Below the pieces are notes generated by a model. That model was given only the letters and a program-made list of their open reading frames with translations, searched no databases and was not told the DNA's origin. Position numbers and translations under genes: made by a program. Positions 1 through 11,992 of a DNA stretch of 64,000 nt are shown here, in pieces; position 1 is the stretch's first letter; each line of letters starts with the position of its first letter. Source of the DNA: Plazaster borealis (taxonomy: Eukaryota; Echinodermata; Asteroidea; Forcipulatida; Labidiasteridae); assembly GCA_021014325.1 (NCBI GenBank), contig CM037472.1:39704234-39768233 (forward strand). Reading direction: 5' to 3'.

Positions 1-2139
1 CATGAATACAGTAAGTCATCACTTGCTACTCAATATCAGCATTCAAAACATGTTTAGTCTAATTTTGGTATGGAATCATTACCTGTGTACATCTACAACA
101 GACTCAACCATGAATGAAACGTGGCTAGAATTCAGGAAATCTCACTCCACTAGGCTGTAATAAATCTTACAACTCAGAAGTTTTTCTGGACCAGAAATAT
201 TTTAACAAGACAAAAAATACACTAACTTTTTTCATTTTATTATATTTTACAATAACAGTAAGTTGTTAAACTGCAATAACAGTACATTTTGAAACTACAT
301 GACTTGTGTAGTTTGGGGGTAACTGACTCAATACTAACATTATAAAGACACTGTGGCCCAGTGAGTATAGTTTGAACCATGTAGGCCTAAACGTTTCAAC
401 ATCATCAACGGTTACCCAGAGAGGGGAAACAGTGAATCTTTTTGAGCACATTTTTGTATCCACAAATAGTTTCTTATAAACTAACTCTTGCAAATGACAC
501 AAAAGAGGCCATGGTCAGTGTTAGTGTTACCGTAGTCTTTATCAAGGCCTTGGTGTCAGGTGTAATCCTCCCCCCACCCTAAACCAAATAATAAACTATT
601 TAATACAAATTTAAACAAGTCATCTTGCCGTTCAGAAATGACAATTCAGGCATAGGAAACCATTGTTGACTTAGTTTTGTATTAATAGTCCAGGCTCTAG
701 AATGCCATCACTGAAATATTTGACCCTACACCATCTACTCCCCTTCATTCCTTTATTTATTTTTTTTTTCATTATTTTTTCTAATTAAGAATTGTGGCAG
801 TGTAACATTTTTCAGCCCGGCGAAAATGTTATTTTAAAACAAACTGAAAATCCGATACAAGAGATTGGGAAATGAATTGATGTGGTACCTCTCTCAAATA
901 ATATGTGTTTATTTGAAAGTACCATCTGACAGTCTGAACAGATATGGCCAACCTCGTGCTCATCACCAGAGCGCCATATCGCCCTTCAGCCAAGTTTCAG
1001 ACCTGAACAACAAACGCAAGAAAAAGTAGCATATTGGGTTCAAAGTTATACAAGAAAGAGGTTAATTTTCACAATGGTGGTTCAGCAGAGGTGGAAGCAG
1101 ACGATCAAGGAATTTGTGATTTTAAGGGAGAGCTTTCAAAAGTAAGTTGAACTTGAAGTAATAAAATTGAAAATTAAACAAACTTACCAAGTGAATTTTG
1201 ATTGTAAAACCATTGAGCTAATCAACGTCATCATTCTGTCTTCTTATTGTTTTAATCATGCAAAGCTCATCTAAAGAAGAATTACTTAGTAAAAAAATAA
1301 AACCTAATGTGCCATACTATACTGTACAAAGTGTAATGTGTACGTTAACATTTTGTACACTGACTGTTCAATACAAGTTCATGTTTCCAGATGGTACTAG
1401 CCAGTTAAGTGGAAAGTTGCTGTCCATATTTGCTGTAAGTTCAAAAACAGGGCATCCAGAAGACACTAAGACAACCCTGAGGCTAGCATTCTCCCTGAAC
1501 TGACCAGATGCTAATCAAAACAGCCGAGGACAGACAATTGAACAATTTCTCTTCAACTGGTCAGTCCTGCTGGTTAGTTCAGTTCAGTGTTGAAAGCATT
1601 TAATGTGAAATGAAAAGCTACATTGTAACTGGGCCCAAGTTAATAATGGTGCTAAACTTAATGTGGAATTCTGCGCTACGACTACAACCAAGCACAGAAT
1701 TCTATGGATGTAGATGCAGAAATCTATGGGCTGTAAGTGCAGAGTTCTGACATTCAAATTAATTTGTTTAGAACCCGGCTAAAAACTTACGTAATTTTTC
1801 ATTCATAAATACCCCAGACAGTTTCGCTATTCCTATTGGTGGAGAGCACGTCATGTGGGGGTGTTTACACGGATGATAAAGCACGGCCAAGAGTGTTTAT
1901 AACCGGCTGGGCTTCGCGTATTGGACGCGCAAGCTCCGCCAATTTACTTACGCAGAACGCAATATATGGCTATAGTTCCCGCGCGTAGCCTAATCTTTTT
2001 GTACACGCGCGTACACACAACACAACGCGCACAAAACAGAATTTTACAAAAGTTTTTGAAAATGTACAAACTTCAATGTCAGAGATTGTCTTTTTACCAC
2101 CGATTTTCCTTATTCTTTCACTTTTTAACAAAAAGGCAT

Positions 2140-2285
2140 TTATGAATGGGAATAAATGAGTAGTGACTCGTTCTTAAATGGCCGTTTAAAACCTTGCTCG
2201 GGCCTTTATCGCACAGCCACGACCCTGCCGGTTTTAAACGGCCGTTTAAGAACTCGTCGCCACTCTTTTATTCCCTTATTTACGT
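2140..2285. repeat. hairpin MITE with GGCCGTTTAA arms
   Basis: The left arm reads GGGAATAAATGAGTAGTGAC, then CTCGTTCTTAAATGGCCG. The right arm is its reverse complement with few mismatches (GGCCGTTTAAGAACTCGTCG, then CCACTCTTTTATTCCC). A loop of about 40 bp rich in GGGCC and GACCCTGCC separates them. No coding capacity. The whole unit is a fold-back miniature element; the superfamily is not assigned because no clear target-site duplication is visible. Confidence 0.7.
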
Positions 2286-2317
2286 TTGGTTCTTTGTTTG
2301 AGTTTGGATTAGTTTTA

Positions 2318-2351
2318 TTAGTCATCCTCAGGGGACTTTGAGGATGACTAA
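2318..2351. repeat. perfect 13-bp inverted repeat (hairpin)
   Basis: TTAGTCATCCTCA at 2318-2330 is followed after 8 bases by TGAGGATGACTAA at 2339-2351. It lies just beyond the 2140-2285 hairpin element and could be a remnant of a second fold-back repeat. Confidence 0.75.
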
Positions 2352-4841
2352 TTAAACTAGTTGAGACGTAAACACAAAATTTAGTAACAATTTTGGCTGT
2401 GTTCTAAGAAAATTAATTTAAACTAGGTGAATTTTTACTACCAGCCTAATGAACTTCTTTCATGATATCAGAATTCTGCATCAGCATGAAATTGGGCTCT
2501 GGTCTCACTAGCCAGTCACTGAACAGGATGCAATAAGTATTACACAGGAAAAGATCATTCAGGTGTCAAAGCTTTTAGTTGAATATGTCCTCATTGCACA
2601 TTGTGATCAAAGGTTGTTGTTTTTTTTCAAAATAATCATGTGTATAATAAGACTAAAGTTAGGTACACAATACTTGTAAAATACTATTGTATACAGTTTC
2701 CAAACTGGGATTATGTTTAACTTTAATGAAAAACTTGAGGAACCTGTCAGTGTTAATGCAATTTAAACAGAACAAATAAAGTTCTTTCTAAGTGAGTCAC
2801 TAATGTAAGTGCAAATATTTGTTTTATTTAAGGTTGGTTGGACAACTTGTGTTAATGTTCAGTAAATGAAAATTAATGCCATGCGTACTTTAACATGCCA
2901 GTATACATGTACATGGTATACAACCCTCCTGTTTTAAACAGTGCAAGTGTTCTCCTCAAAGTGCAGACAATGTCTCTTCAAAATCTGTCATTATTGTTTT
3001 AAGGAAGTCCTGAGATGAATTGCTCTGACCTAATTTTCATGGCTGGCATGAGGGAAATAATATATCCCTCAATTCTATGAGCCGCATGAGCCAAATTATG
3101 CTGGTCCCCGTGCGCATTATTGCAGTAATGTTTGGGTAATTCAAGGATTGGTTGTCTGTAGAGTGTTTGCTGAGTGAAACAATAGTCAACACAGGCAAAT
3201 GGGTACCTGAGCACTTTACTGTAGAGTCTGCACTGCAGTATCAACTTCATATACTGCTAGTGTTTTAAGTAGTAGACTTGCATGTATTGAAGATGTATCT
3301 GTACATTATCATGAGACTGTGAGAGAGTGTCTGTATTTAAGTGCATTTTACTTTACGTTTCAGACAGTTTGTGTGATAAATCTAACTCTTCATACATGAA
3401 GACACATGCCACTTTAGAGCTTAGATTACAATTGAGTATTCTTAGGGTTGAATGTCATTGACAATCTTCATGAACAATTCAAGCAGAAATGCATACTATT
3501 TCGGGCTGTAAAAGTTACACTTGGGAACTGTTTTAATCATGCTGTGATTTCATCAATTAGCAAAGTGTACTTGTTTTTGTAATAATTGTAAATTATGTAC
3601 TGTTAAATACATTAAATACATAAAATTTATTACAATCAAAGTAGATGTACATACATTGTAATTCACACAGTCTAAAGAGCCAGACGTATCAAATGCAACG
3701 TATCAAATTTCTCCATAATACCACACTCAATCAGTGCCCTCCAAAACTCTCCTGGCAAATTAGACTCTGCACCCCCCCCCCAACCTACTCCAAATCCCTA
3801 GTTTCATGAATCATTTGGGATTCAAGTCCAGATTCAGTAATAAGTGACATCGGAAGAAACTCAGATTTGACACTGTGGACTTGTGAACGTGGGAATTATT
3901 TTTATTTATTTTATTTCCAATTATTTTGGTTCATGAGTGATCACAAGTTTTTCATCAATCTAAAATCAACTGATTGGTTTACCTAATCTTAAACACTATA
4001 ATCATGATTCAAACAGTAGGGCCTATAGTAAAGTGACATGTGACTCGGACTCAAACTAAGTGACTTGTGATTCGAACTCAATCTAAGTGACTCAACTACA
4101 ATGTGGTTTCATGAATTGTAGGATAAAAAAATTAAGCTTTTAGTTTTACAAGCAGTGCTGACTGGTTAATTGGTAAAAGTTGGAGTATGACAATACATTG
4201 TATGCATCCACACCATGGGTAAGCTGCGTAACAAGCCTGGAGCAACAAAGCATGGTTTTCATGTAAAGTCCCTATAGTAAGGTCAATACGATATCATAGA
4301 CAGTTGAAAACCTAATAACATTGTTTCTGTAGAGGTCTATTTATGACATTGTTGACAAAAGTGTTGGAGATCAATGTCCAATGTTTGAAAAATAACACTG
4401 CCCATCATTATCAGACAAACCCACACTGTACAGATTATATTTACATGTATAGCCACACACAGGGCACTCATCTACACATGTATCATATTAGGCTAGTCCT
4501 GGGAATCTCAGTTGAACTGTATCCGTTATTCTTGTTAACATTTCGGTCATAATCTGGTCTGCTATAGAGTCTGAGGCAAGTTTTGAATATCAACAGGTAT
4601 TTGACATAAAAATAGACTAAACAAAGAAAGCGACACAAAACAACTCCGAAATCCATGAAAGAGCTCACTTGAAACTAACCCGACGAGAAGTTTAGTATGA
4701 ATGTCAGTTTCGTTCTGGTGGGCAGTCATGTTTGTCAAGAAAAATTACTTATTTTCATCTCCCGCATTCATGGGGTTAGTTGCAAGTAGGAGTTAGTACT
4801 CTTTCATGGTTTGGAAGAGGTTTTATGTACTCTTTTCTCTT

Positions 4842-5220
4842 AAAGGCACTGTAAACATTTGGTAATCACTCAAAATATATATCAGCATAAAAACTTACTT
4901 TGTAACGAGCAACGGGGAGCTGAACTGATAGTACAAAACATTGTGAGAAACGACTCCCTCTGAAGTAACGTAGTTTTTGAGAAAGAGGTAATTTCTCACT
5001 AAAATAATAAAAGACTTCAGGCCTGAAGCCTTTTATTCCTATCTGATTGAAAGCACACAAATTTGTACAACAAGGGTGTTTTTTCTTTCATCATTTTCTT
5101 GCAACTTCGATGACCAATTGAGCCCAAATTTTCACAGGCTTGTTATTTTATGCATATTGGGATACACCACGTGAGAATAATACTGGTCTTTAACAATTAC
5201 CAATGTGTTCAGTGCCTTTA
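4842..5220. repeat. MITE copy A, TTTGGTAAT family
   Basis: The ends read TAAAGGCACTGTAAACATTT and CCAATGTGTTCAGTGCCTTT, imperfect inverted repeats of one another. The same interior (GAGGGAGTCGTTTCTCACAA in either orientation, CAATTGGTCATCGAAGTTGC) occurs at 27063-27436 and 52373-52762, and in part at 37395-37640. It is a non-coding dispersed DNA element of about 380 bp. Confidence 0.8.
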
Positions 5221-5508
5221 TACATGCCATTTTCAATAAACTGATATAATTCCAAATGTTCTTCAAACCCTACAAACTATTTATATGAAAGGGCAATGGG
5301 TCCAGATATGGTTCCCTAATCAAAGAATATTTGGATACTCAAATAAGGTTTTTTTGCACAGAGTACAAGTCTCCTATAATTTCCCCTACTGCCCTAGTTG
5401 CGATAATTAGAACCCTCCTCCATCCCAATAGTCGCAGACCTCCCTGCGGACTGTCAGGAGAATGGAGGGTTATGATAATTGCAACTAAATTGCCCCCTGT
5501 GACGTGGC

Positions 5509-6302
5509 AGGCCTGTAACTAGCCCAGGTTGGACTCCTCCATTGCATACAACGCGACGGAGTCCAGGGTATAAAGGTCCTGTCCCATTGCGAAAAAATTT
5601 ACACTTCAATTTTTTCATATTTTTACCTTATTGAGGAAGCTGAACTTTTTACTCAACATGTTCCTTGTAGCCGGAACTCCATGGAGGCCTGTTTGAAAAT
5701 TGTTGAATTTTCTCCTTTGATTTGATGTTATTATTTGTGAAAATAAAAATTGACATTTACGGCTCCATCACTGCACGTCCTAAACCAAAGAGCTTGTAAA
5801 GGCTAAGGCGCATGTGCGAGTTTTGTATACGCATAGCAACCACAATTGAGTCATCCATCAATTTTGAACTGCTGTCCGAAAACCGCCGTACACACGCACG
5901 TGTATCCGATTTTAAGCAAGCACCATGCGTGACGAGAATGAAAACAAACACGCCCACAAATGAATTGGGCATGTCTGGTTCCTATGCATTTCGCACATGC
6001 GCATATGATTTTACACGGTCGACCAGTACACATGTACATGATGGTTAAAATTACAGTGCAGAACTCCGACATATTTTTGGAAATAATCTCACCCATGGAT
6101 ATATTTGTTAGTTGTGAACTCATCCAAAGTGTAGAAAATGTCACCAAGAATATATGAGCGGAATTCCAGCTTCTCAAATAAGGTAAAAATAGGAAAATAT
6201 TGTGGTCAAATTTGTGTTCGCATTGTAAAGAAGCTTTATACCCAGGACGTCAGTGCACCTGACCATCACTGACTGACGTCCTACCAGGGCTAGCCTGTAA
6301 CA
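5509..6302. repeat. about 790-bp fold-back element
   Basis: The outer arms are GGCCTGTAACTAGCCCAGG at the left and its imperfect complement GGGCTAGCCTGTAAC at the right. Further in, GGGTATAAAGGTC and ATTTTTACCTTATT on the left match TTTATACCC and AATAAGGTAAAAAT on the right in inverse order. Each arm also has a short palindrome near its tip (GGACTCC/GGAGTCC; GACGTCAGT/ACTGACGTC). The middle encodes nothing recognisable. Confidence 0.65.
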
Positions 6303-6698
6303 TTTTCCTCTAGTCTAAAGGAAAGTAATGTATCCTATCCACCATCAATATATACAAATAAGTGAATGACTGAAAACAACACAAATGTTTGTTTATATAT
6401 ATTTTTTTTAGATATGGGGCCTAGTCATGTAAATTGATAAATTAAAATAATCTTACCCAACAAAATGGTCTAGACTATACCAACAACAGTTACATTCAAT
6501 TTAGTCATTACACCATGTGTTACTGAGTGCATAAGTACATGAAACACGACATGATGGAGTTCCATTCAACGTGCAAATGGGGGTAACGACTGCACTTTTC
6601 CACCTAGTTTACTTGTGATGTGTACCACCACTGCGCTCTATACTCCGAATGTAAGCTGACCAAGCCAGCGAGCCACCCGGCCGGCCGTCAATACTCAC

Positions 6699-6797
6699 CA
6701 TTTCCTCGTCGTCTTGAGAGCTGTGTAGGTACAGAAACATCCCGACAATCCAAGCTACAGTCATCAAGATAATCACCCGGGCTTTACGCCGCAACAT
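6699..6797 (-). CDS. first exon of a polypeptide GalNAc-transferase-like type II membrane protein
   Basis: The 33 codons start with a Met at 6797 and end in GAAATG|gtgagt, a strong splice donor. The peptide begins MLRRKARVIILMTVAWIVGM and continues FLYLHSSQDDEEM. It has a short basic cytoplasmic tail, one hydrophobic signal anchor (residues 8-23), then the start of a polar stem. This is the layout of Golgi glycosyltransferases, and the sequence resembles the N-termini of GALNT2 and GALNT16 (basic tail, then V-W/AWI-x-G). That family transfers GalNAc to Ser/Thr to start O-glycosylation. The catalytic exons are not in the window, so they would lie beyond its left end. Linkage to ERH and SLC39A9 favours GALNT16. 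A different Golgi type II protein is possible. Confidence 0.6.
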
Positions 6798-8541
6798 GTT
6801 GGCTGAGATTAGCCGAAAATAACGCTCACCTCACAGACTTCCGCCTATACCAAATCTAGTACTAAAGTTTCAAAGTCAAAGTTTGCCAACACACGGACGG
6901 ATTCTGGTTACATTCAACTCTATTTCAGACCATGTGTACTGTCTAAAAGCTACGTGTTCACTGTTCATGTTGTTATGCGTGTGCAGCCAGGCAATGGGAA
7001 CAAAAATATAGTCAGCTGTGAACATAGTACGGACGGACGTCCGTGTGCAATCCGGGAAACCTGCTTCAAAATTAACCACGTGAGGGCGGTAGACAACAAA
7101 ATAATGTGGGCAAAATTGAAATGGAGGCGGGGGAATAATTGGGAGGGGGATGGGGGAAAGGGGGTTGTCCTTCACTTCTAATCTTCATTTAAAAGACTGG
7201 CAGTCTAAAAAACTAACAACTAAACAGACTCTTTTATTTATTTTCTACCAGGAAATTCGTTTCCATCACTTGACAACTGCTTACTATTGCCCACCTCTAT
7301 CGTAGTTGAATTCAGCCAGACAGAAGTGCAACTTTTCTCATGTTTATTTTGTAATAAAGTATAGTAACAATAATCAACAGTTTACTTTTTGTTTTGTTTA
7401 TAGTTGGTGATCAGTAAGGCAACAAGTGAAGCCAGGAACAATCTACTTCTGTACATGATCTGACATTACAGAGTCTGATCCTAAATTTAAATTAAGTCAC
7501 AACTTGGTGCATTGGTTTTTGTAATAAACACAAATAAACAAACACCCCTACTCATTTTTGGAGTATAAACGTGGCCTATATGGCATTGCTTACCAAAGAG
7601 TTCTGCGCTTACAGCAACCTGTGAAGCACGTATTTCTTTGGGCCATTGCAGGGTGTTCGCCCCAAAGCGCAGAATTCCACAGTAAGCAGTTCCATAAACT
7701 TGGCCCAGGTGACTTTCTGTCGGTCCCCTCTCTATTGTAATGGCAAGCGAGGACATTTTTTCCCCAATTTATCATGGAAACACATACACATACAAACAAT
7801 TTTGTATTTATTTATTAGTATTTTGTGGTTGTGCAGTTAACAACTGAACACCTTGCCCACTTCTTGGAAGCATCTTCTCTAGCCGTCACAGGCAAAGAAG
7901 ATGATCTCTTAACATTTCCACAAAAAATTCTGTACACAAAATTATTCCATTACGAGGTTCAAATAAAGTCCAAATGTGTCTCCAGAGCCTTCGTTATATA
8001 TGGAAGTCTTTCTTCTAGTATTTTCCATAATATTATCCCCGTTAATTTTTATGAAAATTGGTTAATTTTATAAAAAATTGTCATTTTACAGCTTAACGTG
8101 TTGTGGTCACTCTTAATCATGTCCTTCTATTTCTACCTCTATGGTTATATGCTACAGGCATTCATTGTGCCAACTGGCATTCATTGTGCCCAAAATAAAT
8201 AAAGGGGAAAAATAATTAGCTGTTGCAAACTGCTTACCAACCAAAATGAACTGTGGAGTAAATGCAAAAGGTGTAAATGACCTCATGTTTTTACCCAAGC
8301 AAAGTCAAAGCCTCTGAGAGAGACTCTGCTAGGGTCAAAACATGAGGCCATTACATTTTCTTCCCACAAACATATTCCATTGAAGGGCTATGTATGTACT
8401 TATGGACGAAGATAAGCTTAATGTTGTGCTGATACCAAGCTTTAAAACAAAATAATTACCTAATAAGTTATTGGTGGAGGTTCCTTGCGAACCGTGTTGA
8501 CAAAATAATAATATTCACTCAATAAATTAGTTCATACATCT
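6798..8541. other. intergenic: upstream of GALNT-like exon, repeats
   Basis: This is presumably the promoter side of the GALNT-like exon followed by the 3' flank of the receptor pseudogene. An element at about 7585-7695 has inverted ends (GCTTACCAAAGAGTTCTGCG and GCGCAGAATTCCACAGTAAG). A MITE of the GCTTACCAACC family lies at 8219-8370. A purine-rich run (GGGAGGGGGATGGGGGAAAG) occurs near 7140. No exon is recognised. Confidence 0.55.
8219..8370. repeat. MITE copy, TTGCAAACTGCTTACCAACC family
   Basis: It begins TTGCAAACTGCTTACCAACC and contains CTGCTAGGGTCAAAACATGAG. Related copies are at about 41830-42107 and, in inverse orientation, 45893-45999. Non-coding; probably a short DNA transposon derivative. 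Confidence 0.7.
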
Positions 8542-8903
8542 CTAAGGGCTTGTCTGTTCAGAGGCAGCAGATACAGGGGGTGGTACAAAGGGATGGCAAC
8601 AGCTCAACTGCTGTTTCCATAACTTCCTCATGTTGTCTTTCATCAGAAACATCAGACCGATTAGAGCTCCTTGTAAGGAGTTGACGATAACAGTGATGTG
8701 CCAGATGATAATGGTGTCTAAGAGGTTGGCAATGATAAACAGAGTCCAAGTCATTCCGGTTAGCACAATCAGCTGAAGATTTGGATCAAAAAGCAGCTTA
8801 CAAGCATTCTTTCAATGTTGCTACTTAAAAACAAAATTAATTGAAATTCTCAATTTTACTGAAATGGGAGAGGCTGATTTCGGTAAGTTTCATATCACAC
8901 ATG

Positions 8904-8966
8904 TTTTGGGGTTTTGGGGTTTTGGGGGGTTTTTTTTTAGTGGAGGGAGTTTGGGGGTGGGGGCTG
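8904..8966 (+). other. G-tract cluster, potential G-quadruplex
   Basis: Three TTTTGGGG-type blocks (ending GGGGGG) at 8904-8929 are followed by GGAGGGAG and GGGGGTGGGGG up to 8966. Four or more G-runs of at least three lie within about 60 bases on the plus strand, enough for a G-quadruplex. It is in the last intron of the receptor pseudogene. Confidence 0.6.
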
Positions 8967-9669
8967 TTTGCACATCTTCTGTAACCCCCTGATATCAATC
9001 TTATTGGCGTCTAAACATATGGTTATAGAGGTAAATTAGACTTGAGTATTTTCATGGATTTAGAACACCTAGAGTGTAACTACACTGAGAACAAAGTTTC
9101 TCATACCTTAGTACAAAGCAGAATTTCCATCTTTGGTTTCCTCGCCATCTGCACATCCAAGAACCTCCCCCTATTGGCACACACCATGTAAAAAATGAAT
9201 ATGGCCAACAGACAGTTGATAAAGAGGCACACTCCGACAGGGATGCCAAAGAAAACAATAGCATGTAGAGGATTCTGAATCCAACAATTCCTGCCTCCAT
9301 ACTCCAGCAAGGGGAAAGAGCCTTCACCCTCTGCCCAAGAAGCAGGTTGTGATGAACACAGCAGGTAAAACCCAACCTAACACACCAAGTTGCATTACCT
9401 TGTAACTATGTACTTCATAATGTGCCCTTACATGAATGTTTGACTTTATGGTGTAAGCCAAATCACCAGACAGTACGGTCATCCAGGTAAACACAGCCAG
9501 CCAAGCAAAGTGCAATGTTGCCCTTAAGATCCAAAGCCACTTGATGGAATGTGGGACCAGCCAAGAGGATCATCTGAGCAAGCATCAAAGCCAACATAAG
9601 ATTCATGATGATCTAGCCAGGGTTGTTTTGCAACATTGGGAAGAAACAATAGGTTGTAAAAGATAGAAG

Positions 9670-10113
9670 TGTAACGTACTGCCAACGGGTCCTTGTTTGC
9701 TCTGCAGCCAAACGCAGACAGAAAACAAACTAACTCCGTTCCGTTCAATATGAAACACACTGATTTATTCATTCTCCAAGAGCAACAACTTATTCCATGC
9801 TCACTCACTGAACTCAGCATTTGGTCTGTCTAACACAACTAAATCATGCACAACACATTGCTAGAAAAGGGCGCCAAAACAGCGCATACTGCCAGCGCAC
9901 CACCTGGATAATCTCTTATCATTATACTTTTTGTTATACAATGTTATACATCAACAAATGCGCGCGATAATGCGGCCAATCACTGTTCAGTTCACACCAA
10001 GTTCAGGCCAGCTGCCTTGGGAGCGTTGTCCTTCCAAGATCCGGCGGGGCCACTCCAACGCACCGGCGGGGCTTTCGTCCAATACACAGAGCGTACAGTT
10101 TGAGTTCGTTACA
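9670..10113 (-). repeat. 3' LTR of the LTR element
   Basis: 444 bp with TG...CA ends, next to the polypurine tract at 10114-10126. It differs from the partner LTR at two places seen by eye (ACACAACT vs ACACGACT; TATACTTT vs TATAATTT). Confidence 0.92.
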
Positions 10114-10432
10114 TTGCCCCCTCCTTAGAATTAGCCTATTCTCCGGAATAGCTGCAACAGCTTCGATACGTACAGGACATTCAAAAAGCAAACAGTTTTA
10201 TGGGGTTTCCTCGGGGAATGGTGATCGATGACGATTCTATAGTCCACAACTTGGGGGCACAGAATCAAGCAAGGATCCACAATCGACGGGGCTACACACA
10301 ACAACACATTTTTTACAGGTTTTGTTCGTTGTCTATTTTAAACAAAAGCATCAAGCAATAGTTTTGTCTAAAAACCAATGATGGGTGTCCTCAAAGGATG
10401 TTGATCAATGTTGATTCCGGTCCCCATACTGG

Positions 10433-11248
10433 TCACACAGAAATCAAACAAAGATGCAACAGACCAATGACGACTACCCGACTATACAAAACGAAAAAAT
10501 GTTCCACAACAGTTCTGTGTTCCTCGAAGATATCCCTCAAACAAAACAATGTCCATCCAAGAGAGGACTTCTCTCCAGTCATTGTTCTAGCTTCGGCGCC
10601 TTCAGCTGCGGACTTGGGCCATGCCGTCGAACACTTGACACTTTCTGTTCGGTGGCTTCCCCTGACGGATCCCTGGTGTGGTGCCGGCGGGTCCTCTGTC
10701 CTTGCCGGCGGATCCCGTGTATGTGGTGCCGGCGGATCCCCTGCGGCTGTCTGTTGTGCCGGCGGGTCCTCTGTCTGTGATGCCGGCGGGTCCTCTGTCA
10801 CTGGTGCCGGCGGATCCCTTGTCTGTCGTGCGCCGGCAGATGATCTGTCCGGGGTGCTGTCTGGTCCCATGTCTGTGGTACTCCTAGCACCGGTAGGTGC
10901 TCTGTCTGTGGTGCCCCCAGCACCGGTATAATCTCTGTCTGTGGTGCATCCAGCACCAACGGATCCCCTGTCTTCTGTGGTGTTCCCTGCACCTGCGGAT
11001 ACTCTGTCTTCAGCGGCCTTCTTCAGTGGTGCTCCCTGCATCGGCGGATACCAAGCCGTTGATGCTCCCCGCACCAACAGGTATCCTGTCTTCGGTAGTA
11101 CTTCCTGTACTCTCGGCCTTGTCTTCTGCGATGCGTCCTGCATCAGTCCGTATCCTTTCTTCTGTGATGCATCATGCATCCGGGGGTCCGTCGGTGCTCT
11201 TGCTTGTTCCGGCGGGGCTGCTTTTGCTGGTGGAGAGTGCCGCTCCAC
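10433..11248 (-). CDS. Pro-rich internal open frame of the LTR element
   Basis: A 271-codon open frame in the element's interior. Its middle is built of degenerate repeats of the type EDPPAPQTEDPPA, with many Gly-Ala and Thr-Thr-Asp blocks upstream, mirroring a GC-rich CCGGCGGATCC-type DNA repeat. No gag, pol or env motif is visible. It may encode nothing; if translated it would be a low-complexity, disordered protein. Another interior frame (next entry) lies closer to the 5' LTR. Confidence 0.35.
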   Translation of the reverse strand: MERHSPPAKAAPPEQARAPTDPRMHDASQKKGYGLMQDASQKTRPRVQEVLPKTGYLLVRGASTAWYPPMQGAPLKKAAEDRVSAGAGNTTEDRGSVGAGCTTDRDYTGAGGTTDRAPTGARSTTDMGPDSTPDRSSAGARQTRDPPAPVTEDPPASQTEDPPAQQTAAGDPPAPHTRDPPARTEDPPAPHQGSVRGSHRTESVKCSTAWPKSAAEGAEARTMTGEKSSLGWTLFCLRDIFEEHRTVVEHFFVLYSRVVVIGLLHLCLISV

Positions 11249-11778
11249 GAGCTGCCGTCACCTGAACATGAAGGCCATCACCAATGTCCTGTATTTGATG
11301 GTTCAATGTCACAGTTTTTGTCCTGTCAGTTCGTTGGTCGATGATGAGAACAGTGTGCTCCGGCGAGGCAAGTTGCACTGGCGGAGCCGTCCACAACGGC
11401 GGAACAGTGTGCACTGATGAAGCCTTCCACAACGGTGGAGGTGTTGACGTGGAGTTGAGGGACAAAGCAGCTGGATCAGGGCTGGAAAATCCATCGCAAC
11501 CACGAACCGCAATCCCACTGGCAAACGCCATGCAGGGCAATATCGAGGGACTCGGGACCACATCAACAGTAGGGCATTCACCGCTCGCAACGGCCTCCCT
11601 ACTTGTGGTCTCCGCATCCACACAACAAAGCCCCACATCGACGCCAGCCACGGGACCGCTGGGCGAGTTTGCATGGCGATTACCTGCACTCTGATCCTCA
11701 TTGATGGCTAAGTCACCACTACTCCAGGTCGCTTCTAAGTTGACAATCGTTTTCTCGAAGCAACTTCTGTGGTACGCA

Positions 11779-11937
11779 TCAACGACTGGTTTCGTGTTCA
11801 AAGGATTCTGTCCATGGTGAGGAAATGGCTGACTCAAAAATCTGCCGCGCCAAGGAGGCTTCCAACTCCCGAATGTCACTCATTAATCCGAAGATGGCGT
11901 CCACGATATCAGCCGATGATGTGTACTTGGTCGTCAT
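11779..11937 (-). CDS. short gag-like leader frame of the LTR element
   Basis: The first ATG after the primer-binding-like site opens 52 codons with a helical, charged start (MTTKYTSSADIVDAIFGLM, then SDIRELEASLARQIFE). The position just inside the 5' LTR and the character of the peptide fit the N-terminus of a truncated gag, but no zinc knuckle or capsid motif follows. Function is not established. Confidence 0.3.
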   Translation of the reverse strand: MTTKYTSSADIVDAIFGLMSDIRELEASLARQIFESAISSPWTESFEHETSR

Positions 11938-11992
11938 ATTTCGGTCGCGTTCAACATTGAATTGAGTCAAATATCCCACCAGCTGCCACCAT

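Larger units (their letters stand above)
1..6698. other. gene-poor stretch; possible intron 1 of the GALNT-like gene
   Basis: No exon of a family I recognise is visible on either strand; open frames here are short and lack family motifs. Because the GALNT-like first exon at 6699-6797 reads toward lower coordinates and ends in a good GT donor, this stretch is probably its first intron. The next GALNT exon was looked for and not found. Supported contents are fold-back repeats near 2140-2285 and 5509-6302, a small perfect hairpin at 2318-2351, and a MITE copy at 4842-5220. The rest is AT-rich sequence in which I see nothing. Confidence 0.6.

Noticed and set aside
5757..6177. Overlapping frames of 65-108 codons near 5.8-6.2 kb
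   Set aside because: They lie inside the fold-back element 5509-6302 and have no family match.
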